Part shown: positions 56,096-64,000 of the stretch, one piece after another
Layout of the letters: each line of letters begins with the position of its first letter
Numbering within the stretch: position 1 is the first letter of the stretch
Assembly: GCA_022578965.1 (NCBI GenBank)
Contig: MU400508.1
Span: 620,001 to 684,000, forward strand
From: Xylaria sp. FL1777
Taxonomy: Eukaryota; Ascomycota; Sordariomycetes; Xylariales; Xylariaceae
DNA: 64,000 nt
Direction: 5' to 3'
Made by a program: the position numbers and the translations under genes
The notes under the pieces: model-generated
What the model saw: only the letters and a program-made list of their open reading frames with translations
Database searches by the model: none
What the model was told of the DNA's origin: nothing

Positions 56096-57162
56096 TCAGT
56101 TCCAACAGACGTCTTGCTAGCGTCCGATCGATTCGTATATATAGACAACGCTCATACCTTCTGCGGGGCGATAAACTCAGATACCATACATATATGTTGC
56201 TGCTCGAATCATGCGCTCTTAACAAATCGATGCCAAGCTAGCATGTCCACAAAACCCACCATATTCTGCGACTCGTTGAGAAGCTTTCAAATCTTGCTTG
56301 ATAGACGCGCTGAGTAGATCGACTATTCAATGATGTGGTCTTCAGGGTTAGGGTACCCACATGTTTATGTACCTATATTACCTCTCATTTAGGGACCTGT
56401 AGCGTCATTAGGTGGGCTTTGAAATTGTAGAGGTAATTGGGTAATTGAGATGAAATCCACTATGAGGGGTAATTAAAATACCTAGGTAGGCAACGTTTCC
56501 TGCACTACAGACCCCGAGTACCACCATTGCATTAGAAGTAACGCAAATGCTACAACTACAAAGCTTGTTTCTTGTAGTTTTCGGCGTATTGGCAGGTGGC
56601 CGACTGACGAGGTGATTTATAACCACAAGCGGCCGCCAAACTCGGGGGCACCCATTGGAAATGTACGCGTAACAAGCCATTCAATCAAGTCGATATAATA
56701 TAACCCAGTGAGTATATAGAGCTTGTTAGTCAGCTGTGACTAAAATGAGTCTGTCAAGGCTATTGTACAGAATTCCGAGCGATAAGATGCGGCAGAACAG
56801 CTCTGAATATTTCTACCCCCCAATTGCGCTGTGATGTCACTTACAGGTGCCACATTCATGTAAGCCAATGGACGGATTCCCGGCCCTTATCTGCGTCTCT
56901 CATACTGGCTTACTTAGACCACCTACCCAGGCAGGGGAGGTAAGTATGTACCGCACCGCGTATGTAGGTAGGGAGTTCCACGCCCCCGACTTTCTGCGTG
57001 TTGTTTAATCAGGTGATCACTCGCCTAGGCTCGGAGATATGAAGGCTCCTCACAACGAAAGACCCTCTAAGCGAATGGGCTCCCTACCGGCGGCCACTAG
57101 TGTCAGACGATGACGGGATGGTTCGTTGTCTCGATGTCAACCTGCAAAGCAACTGCACAGGA

Positions 57163-57188
57163 CGCTGCAGTCAAGCGCTGCAGTCAAG
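57163..57188. repeat. 13-bp tandem duplication
   Basis: CGCTGCAGTCAAG occurs twice in direct succession. Confidence 0.9.
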
Positions 57189-59358
57189 CGAAACAAGAGC
57201 CGCTACTCCCCCACGTTTGCTGCTTGCAGTGCTTGGTTGTATCTCCTCGTCTACATAGGTACACCTGGCGCGATTGCAGTGATCGGTCGGGGCATTGTTG
57301 TACCGCACTGGACGTAACATGGATTGAGAGCTCGATGCGAAGGGCACCAAATATTACTTAAAGTAATATGTTGGTTGTTGGCTGCTGGTTGTCGGTTGTT
57401 GGTTCACGTTGAGGGAGGTATTTATATATGTATACAGATACTTAAGTATATATCTTACCTACATTGCATCCCAGGAATCTAGGTGTTGTACGACCCCTCT
57501 TTGAATGGATTCCCTGTTTCCCCTTGCTCTCTTTGTTTCCCCAGGTCTTCTTCTCCATAGCTACTTACCCTTTTAGGCGAAAGAGAACGCCACAACAGCG
57601 TCCATTGCCGCTGAAGGAAGCGGGCTGGGCATGGGAAGCGGTCTCTGGAGCAGGTCTAAGTACGCTAAGTAGATGCTGTAGATAGGTGCTGTAGAGACTG
57701 TACACATATAAGCCGAGAGATACATGCCTACTACTAACGCAATTGCCTTGAGTACTTACTGACCTTACTGACACTGCCCACCTCTTATAAACAGGGGTCA
57801 TGCACCTCCTACGCTAGTAGGGGCTAGCACAGCTAAGGCTGCCAATGAGAGGCCCCTGTCAATACCCAAAGCATCCGTCCTCTCGCTGTGCACGCAAAAA
57901 CACCACCAGCCTTTGTGCGGCCTGCGCCAATCAAAACTTGCTCAAATGGGCGAGGTCCTCCACCCATGGCACGACTTCAGACAGACTACAGACACACACA
58001 TAAACCACAGATTCGAGGACCTGCAGTGATCGGTCTCAGTCGCCTGTTGAATACTCGACTCGATCTCGCCGCTGCATCGCCGGTGGTAAACGGCCTCCGC
58101 ATCACCCAGTCCATTCATCCGCCACGGGAGCATCTGCGCTTCGCCAACACGGCAGGGAATCAGCTGATCGCAACCCTGCCACTGCTGTCCTGGCACATCT
58201 AGACGCCTGGAGGTTGCGAACTCTGAACAGTCCACCTATCTAGTTGCCTTCTTGGGTAGTTGTAGTGGCCAGTCATTCAGTCGTTAGTCAGTCAGTCAGT
58301 CCGGCGCCTGTCTATCGAGATCAGTCTTGTGTTCCGATCCAATCCCCGCTGTACCCGGCCGGCTGTTATGTGTGTCCTCTAAGCGTCGAGCTCCAGTCTC
58401 TGCCGCTCGCTCTAGTCACCTTCTATATATTCCTTAGACGAGACGCTACGCACCTGCTTCTGGGTGGTTCTGGACCCCTAATCGTTGCTCAGAACTCCAC
58501 AGCCTGTGAGCTCTCTCGATAACGGCCTAAGTCCTACCTCTCGTTTCCAGAATCAGCCTTGTTCACCGCCGCGCGAGCTTGCTGTCGCTCGCCACACCAT
58601 CATCACCAGACGTCTCGCTTTCCAACGGACCAATCACCGAATCTCACCCACATGAACTCGTCTCTGGGCCCTTCTCATTCATCCTCTTCCCCTACACACT
58701 TCGTCCCGCTCCCGGGAGTAGCTGAGCCGAGATCAGCTCATGGTCGAGCACTCCAGTCGGAGCCGAGCTTACACCGACTTGTACACCCTCTTGTTACCCC
58801 CTCACTCTACCACGGGCCACGGCGAGCCCACCTACCAAGTCTCCGGGTTCCAGACTAAGAAGAACATGAACAGACTCAGGTTGCTAGTAGATTAGCTCAA
58901 GTTCTCTAGCGACGGTTAGCGGCTTTTTCCTTACTCTTGACCTGGTCTAGTGAATCGGTAAAGACTTTTCTCGATCCATATTATTAACTGTTCCATGTTT
59001 CACTTCTAGCCTCGGCTGCCTAGGCTTTTCTTGTCCTCTAGTCTCAGTCGCTGTTCAACCTGTATTACATATCACATCCCTGGTATCGTGTTGCCCGCCA
59101 CGAGATTAGTGATAGGACTCTCGGACCGACCCTTGTTGTCTCTCCCTTTGAGGAACATCACCCTTCCTTCTTGTGAACCAGAGAAGGAATTTCTAGAACT
59201 CACAATTTGAGAACCTTGTCGGCTACCGTTTTTCTGGCGACACCCTCTATTCTTTCTCTCTCACCCCCTCTCCACATCACCCCTCTTTACACCAGATATC
59301 GAGGGATACCTCCCACGTCATTTGTGTCAAGCCGTGTCTTATAACAAATTTTCTCGAT

Positions 59359-61022
59359 ATGCCTGTTATAGATGGCGTCAAGGTAGCGTGGTAAGTGTTC
59401 AGTTCTCCTTTACTCTTAATCACGAGAAGATGTCTCTGCACGGCTCCGGGATGCATGTTCGGTCCCGGACTCAGCGCCAGCTTGTGTTATACTTCTGCGT
59501 CACATTCCCCTATATATTTGCATAACACATATTTGCACAACAGGCTCCCATTACTGATAGTCTTGTGTTGTCTTCTAGTATACCATGCATACGAGGACAC
59601 CGGTCGACGAAATGCACACACCAGGCGGAGCGCATAATGATTCCGGTGCGGAAGCCCGGCCGACCACTTAGTTCATGTCCTCACCAGAAAGGAAAGCCTT
59701 GCAACTGTAACAACATCACAGCTGCTATACCGCGAAATGGGAAATGCGGATGTGGAACTTCAGAGCCCATAATTACCGATACAAGAGCGCCCGTGAAAAC
59801 GGAGCCTTTGACGTCTGACATAGTCCCTATGTCGCCTACGAAAACAACATCTTTCAGGGTTCAAAAACATGTGACTCCCAAATCGCCTAGCCGTAGACAA
59901 TCTTACGATATTTCCCTCCTGGGCCAAATGGATCCTAATACCATCAATGTGATGCCTAGCCATGGTCTAACACTTGGTACTAACGGCAACCTAAGTCACG
60001 CCGGTCCAATGCCGTCCCCGGGTTTTATGCCCAATTTTCAATCAAGTTTTAGTTCCGAAGGTGCGTTAAGCCAAAACCTCGAATACGCACGAATGTTAGG
60101 GAGACTTGAGGGCGCGGCTCTTCATACTTTCTTTGAGAATTCTGTCTCCAACCCATCATCGACCGGTTTATCAAGTAACGGGACATCCAGTCACTCGAGC
60201 CTCGATACGTCGGGTACATCACATTATTCCCTAACATCAGAGTCACCTAATTCTAGTTCCTACACGAAGGGTTTCTCCACAGAAGGCGTAGGTTGTTGTG
60301 GGAAAGCCTTGTCAACGACACCACTAGCCAACGAGCAATTAGAAGAGCGGAAATTACCACAGAATGGATTGGGTTTGATGAGATATGAAGACTCCATGTC
60401 GACCCATGGCCCAAACCTATCTACACTAGGTTTTAATGGTAGCATACATGACCGGCCTCCTATGCAGCATACTCAGCAAGATACAACCTATACATATCCC
60501 GTATCATATGGATCTTCATTTTACGAACCATTACAGTTTTCTCAATGGCAGCAAATGATGACCAACCAAGCGCAGAGTATACCACCACAAAACGCCTATA
60601 TGGGTTCACACTCCAGAATGGAGACAGCCGCACCTGTATCAGACTCATGCGCGACCCACCAATGTGGTTGTGGAGAGGGTTGTCAGTGTTTGGGTTGCTC
60701 GACGCATCCATTCAACTCGGCGATGCAGGAATATGTGCTTTCCGCGTTACAAGATGGCCAATCAATTTCACCGAGTTTATCAAATGGCGACATCAATGGT
60801 GCGCCAAATGGGACTAACGAGGCGTCACCCAAGACTTTGGCGTCGCCTGTTGCAGATGGATCACCGGCTTCAGAGGCAGGGTCGACAGGCATGAACGACT
60901 ACTTGTTTGTAGCTTACTGTCCCGGGAGCCCTCAGTCATGTCCCTGTGGCGATGAATGTGCCTGCGTTGGTTGCATGATTCACTGCGAACCAGGACCCAG
61001 AACTCCACCAACTCCCCCTTGA
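59359..61022 (+). CDS. Copper-fist transcription factor (Mac1/Cuf1/GRISEA-like)
   Basis: Two exons (59359-59390 and 59579-61022; 188-bp intron) give 491 aa. The first 32 nt encode MPVIDGVKVA and two bases of Cys11. The copper fist is complete: Cys11, Cys14, Cys23 and His25 in VACIPCIRGHRSTKCTHQ bind zinc, and KPGRPLSSC at about 37-45 is the minor-groove KGRP-type motif. GKCGCG follows. A long Ser/Thr/Asn/Gln-rich middle (about 75-350) is probably an activation region. Two Cys clusters close the protein: CGCGEGCQCLGCSTH at about 365 and CPCGDECACVGCMIHC near the end, both CxCxxxCxCxxCxxH-like and expected to bind Cu(I). By family it regulates copper-uptake or detoxification genes in the nucleus; two C-terminal clusters favour the low-copper activator type (Mac1). 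All ligands are present. Confidence 0.95.
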
Positions 61023-62010
61023 AGACGAATAGGACACAGGTTTAATGGCAAGAGCCTGGTAGTTTATGCAAATCAAGAAACCCGTGGTCGTAGATGGACA
61101 TGATCTCTTTGATCGATTTACAGACATAGCAGGCTTATAAGCATAGAAGATGATACCCTCGTGGCAGGATTAATGACGGTTGTCAAAGGCGTTTGGGGGT
61201 ATCAAAAATTTGTTCATAATAACAAGCGATTTTGGCAGGGCCATGTCAGGGCCATGTTACGTGCTGTACATATGCTATCAGGCATTAGCTTGGCACAGAA
61301 TATACAACGAAAGCTACCGAACGAGACAGCAACAGCTAACCTAGTATACATAATACCATCTACATTAGCGGCGGGAATACGACGGGGCGGGTCGGTCCAC
61401 CGAGATCTAGAATCCGAGACCTAGCGCAAGATGAAGCGCAGCCGATCCAACAGTCTAGTAAGTCTTCTCGCTGCCATCTTCTTGTTCGCCTAGCTCGTCT
61501 CGGCTACTTGCGCGAAGCCTATTGCTAACCCGTACGAGTAGGTATGGTACATGAATAACCTATACACATCCGGCCCCGGTGAGAATAATCTTTTCTCATA
61601 GCTAATTAAATAGCAGCCGGTACTAAGCACACGGTTATCGTATACCGGTACCTACTCTCGACTCCGGGGTAGATGATGAGAAATGGGGGCCGCCAATTGG
61701 CTGTTTAAATGCCTAGATAGGTAGCTCCTATAAGTAGACTAGATAGTCTATCTAGTCTTAAGTAGGTTAGGTAACTTCAACTCTTAACCTCAGGCACCCA
61801 ATTCTAGGTTTGACATAGCTCGCTATCATACTGCTTCAGCGATACCTTGAAGGTATCAATATCAATATACATATTACGCGTTTTGCCCTCTGCCCTCTTT
61901 CTAAGTTCTATAACAACTTACGGTGCCGAATGCGGAATCCAGTTCTAGTAGAGGTGTGACTGCAGAGCGGGGTATCAGTGCAGACTGGAAAACGGGAATA
62001 GTAGCTAGCC
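61023..62010. other. Spacer, no gene seen
   Basis: Contains the 3' end of the copper-fist gene and the promoter of the RS-rich gene. A frame at 61161-61424 is not protein-like. Confidence 0.5.
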
Positions 62011-63327
62011 ATGGACGACTCAATTCCCAGCTACCGCTCTGAGCATAAGCGGCCGCATGAACACCATGACGCGGATGGACGGAGCGTGAGGAGACGCGGC
62101 AACGAATACGGCCATGGTACACACATGCACAGGAGAAGATCGAGATCCCCACATCCATCGGATTATCCAGCCCGTCGCGACTACACACGAGCTGCAGACG
62201 TCAGCCACACACGTCACCGACATGGCGATGCGCACGACGATCGGGACGAGACGAGACACCGCGGTAATACAAGCCATCGTACGCGCTCGCGGTCGAGGTC
62301 CAGGTCGAAATCACCAGCTCGCCATCGCCACAGCCATCGCCGCCGTTCTCACCACGCCTCGAAGGCTCCGCGTCAGGAGCATGCCCCAGAACTCCCATGC
62401 GAAGCCCGCCCGCTGTCGCGATCAGCCGATTTCGACGCCTTCCGACCGCTCTTCGCGCGCTATCTCGACGTCCAGAAGCAGATCGACATCGCGACACTCG
62501 ACGAGCGCGAGGTCCGCGGGCGCTGGAAGAGCTTTGTCGGCAAGTGGAATAACCGCGAGCTGGCCGAGGGATGGTACCGGCCGGAGACATTCGAGGACGC
62601 GATACTAGATACCAGGGAGGTAGACGTCAGAACAGATGATAAGAGGCATGAGCGGAGACGTGGGTCTCCCACTAGACGAGAAACCGACTTGCGACGACAG
62701 GATACAGAAGACGAAGACGAAGAAGAAGAAGGAGATGACGATGATTACGGACCTACACTACCTACACAAGATACCCCCGACCACAACCCAAGAACCTCCC
62801 ACTCGCAGACCAAGCACGGCCCCGGGATCCCAACTCTCCAGGACATAACGCAGCGGCGCGAGCACGAAGCCACAGAGCGCTCCGCCGCACGCGCGCTCCA
62901 GCGCCAAGAGCGCGCAGCGGAGCGGGCGCAGCAGAAGGAGCGCCTAGACGCGCTAGCAGCGCCGCGCGCGGACGCCGGCACAGCGGCGCGACGGCGCGAG
63001 AAGCGGCGCGAGACGCGCGAGGCCAACGCCGCCTTCGCGAACGCCAGGACAGCGCTGGGAAACGAGATGTCGGAGGTCGGCGATGCCGAGCTGATTTTTG
63101 GCGGCGGCGGCGGTGGTGGTGGAGACGGGGGAGGGGAGGGAGGGATCGAAGAGTATAAGAGGCTTCGAGGCGAGGCTGAGCGCAGACGGACGGAGCGCGA
63201 GGTGCGGCGCCAGGAGATCTGGCGGGCTAGGCAGGAGGAGCGCGAGGAGCGCGCTAGGGAGTATCGGGTGCGCGAGGCGCTTACTGTCGATATGCTGAGG
63301 GAGATCGCTAAGTCGCGGTTTGGGTGA
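62011..63327 (+). CDS. Arg/Ser- and His-rich nuclear coiled-coil protein, family not recognised with certainty
   Basis: A single exon of 438 aa. Residues 1-125 are rich in Arg, Ser and His with RS dipeptides (THMHRRRSRSPHPSD, SRSRSRSKSPARHRHSHRR), as in splicing-associated proteins. A compact conserved segment follows at about 135-190: FDAFRPLFARYLDVQKQID, EVRGRWKSFVGKWNNRELAE and GWYRPETFEDAI. Then comes an acidic stretch with the DDDYGPTLP motif, seen in several spliceosome-linked proteins, and a long charged helix from about 285 to 435 (ERAAERAQQKERLDALAA, RRRTEREVRRQEIWRARQEE) interrupted by a run of nine Gly. The end reads VDMLREIAKSRFG. I recall similar fungal proteins loosely annotated as HEL117-like helicase, but no helicase motif is visible here. 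A role in RNA processing is inferred from composition. Confidence 0.82.
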   Translation: MDDSIPSYRSEHKRPHEHHDADGRSVRRRGNEYGHGTHMHRRRSRSPHPSDYPARRDYTRAADVSHTRHRHGDAHDDRDETRHRGNTSHRTRSRSRSRSKSPARHRHSHRRRSHHASKAPRQEHAPELPCEARPLSRSADFDAFRPLFARYLDVQKQIDIATLDEREVRGRWKSFVGKWNNRELAEGWYRPETFEDAILDTREVDVRTDDKRHERRRGSPTRRETDLRRQDTEDEDEEEEGDDDDYGPTLPTQDTPDHNPRTSHSQTKHGPGIPTLQDITQRREHEATERSAARALQRQERAAERAQQKERLDALAAPRADAGTAARRREKRRETREANAAFANARTALGNEMSEVGDAELIFGGGGGGGGDGGGEGGIEEYKRLRGEAERRRTEREVRRQEIWRARQEEREERAREYRVREALTVDMLREIAKSRFG

Positions 63328-64000
63328 TGGTGGCGGGTGATGATGGGTGACGATGGTGATGATTATGATGTGAAAGGGGGAGGGGGGGAGGGCTTGCTAT
63401 TTATCTTATTTGGGTTAAGGAGCGCATGGAGCGAGGGTGCTTCTTGCTTCTTGCTTCAATGCTTTCTCCTCTGCTTGGGTGCTTTATACTTGGGTGGTAA
63501 CGACTGCGTGCGTATGTGGTTATAGGTTATAGGTGATACCCCTTCCTCTGCTCTGCTTTTAAGAAAAGCAGATAATGTTGTGAAATAATTATTATATTCA
63601 TATTTTTTCCACATCTTTCTAAGTTTTCTTTGTTCAAATTATGAGATGGGTATGATAAATTACTATAAACATCTGCTCGTAATCCCCTCCCCCGTACACG
63701 CTCCCGCGGAATACCAGCCGCCTCGCCTCCATCAGTATCCAAACTCGAGCATAATCGGTTCTTCTCTCGTTGCTTCTTTCTTCTTAGCTTACGAGACCTT
63801 TGCTCGCTATGCATATTTCATGGACTTTGTCTCGTACAACGTGTATATGTACAAAGATATGCCAGCCATATTTGATACATTCTGTCCGTCTTCACTGCTA
63901 GACTTACATCCATCCGGTCCCCATCGAAACAACCAAAGAAACAAAACAACCCAGTCCGCTATCTGGTTAGTGGTATTTTGAGCAAGAGTGGGTGGTATCT
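63328..64000. other. Right-edge spacer
   Basis: Downstream of the RS-rich gene, beginning with a purine-rich GGGGGA tract. No supported gene before the window ends. Confidence 0.5.

Larger units (their letters stand above)
55428..59358. other. 3.9-kb spacer and probable long leader of the copper-fist gene
   Basis: No coding gene is supported; the many 60-140-codon frames lack domains. The last 1.2 kb (about 58240-59358) is C/T-rich and looks like promoter plus leader. The segment includes a CA/TA microsatellite, a 13-bp tandem duplication and a TACCTAGGTA copy at 56479. Confidence 0.45.

Noticed and set aside
1..64000. CRISPR array, operon or prophage
   Set aside because: The window is eukaryotic; no regularly spaced repeats were seen.

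Overview
The window is nuclear DNA of a filamentous ascomycete (Pezizomycotina, probably a Sordariomycete). This rests on short GT-AG introns of about 50-240 bp with CTAAC-type branch sites, and on typical fungal families: a NACHT-ankyrin NLR, WSC-domain glyoxal oxidase, BYS1 protein, copper-fist regulator and the NRPS-like betaine reductase. The class-level call is inference. Exon structures were worked out by hand from conserved protein motifs and splice sites; nearly every multi-exon model closes to a whole number of codons. A separate list of tRNA-like B boxes gave nothing convincing.

Region 1 (1-15.6 kb) is accessory and partly decayed: an intact cytochrome P450 (906-2821), a broken PRISE-type reductase (3160-4440), a secreted HD-domain protein (6198-7051), a decayed membrane-protein gene (8530-9290), an opine-dehydrogenase-like enzyme (9489-10550) and a DUF3445/HODM-like haem protein (13818-15559), separated by AT-rich gene-poor stretches.

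Region 2 (15.9-21.7 kb) is an immune/incompatibility island. A decayed STAND-type gene with ankyrin repeats lies next to a divergent pair: a stand-alone nucleoside-phosphorylase-fold protein on the minus strand (17692-18964) and a NACHT-ankyrin NLR on the plus strand (19439-21701). Both members of the pair start with a short exon encoding the same Gly/Asn/Gln-rich motif, which is how fungal NLRs are known to talk to partner effectors through amyloid templating. The NLR frame is broken by one extra A in an A7 run. This pair is the most interesting object in the window.

Region 3 (22-41 kb) holds ETF-ubiquinone oxidoreductase (22120-24154), an AIG2/GGCT-like protein (25001-26412), an unrecognised 229-aa protein (28470-29159), three secreted-protein genes (WSC-glyoxal oxidase 29559-32214, BYS1 32763-33434, Asn/Gly-rich small secreted protein 35846-36422) and a 1284-aa A-T-R-SDR enzyme matching glycine betaine reductase ATRR (37016-40870).

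Region 4 (41-64 kb) starts with a 6.8-kb stretch without a supported gene, followed by housekeeping genes: TATA-binding protein (47647-48583), a DAO-family FAD oxidase (49490-51302), the SR140/U2SURP-like splicing factor (52989-55427), a copper-fist transcription factor (59359-61022) and an RS-rich coiled-coil protein (62011-63327).

A 10-bp palindrome, TACCTAGGTA, occurs seven times, all between genes. Several enzymes touch N-methyl/choline metabolism (ATRR, the DAO oxidase, the HODM-like protein, ETF-QO), but they are far apart and no cluster is claimed.
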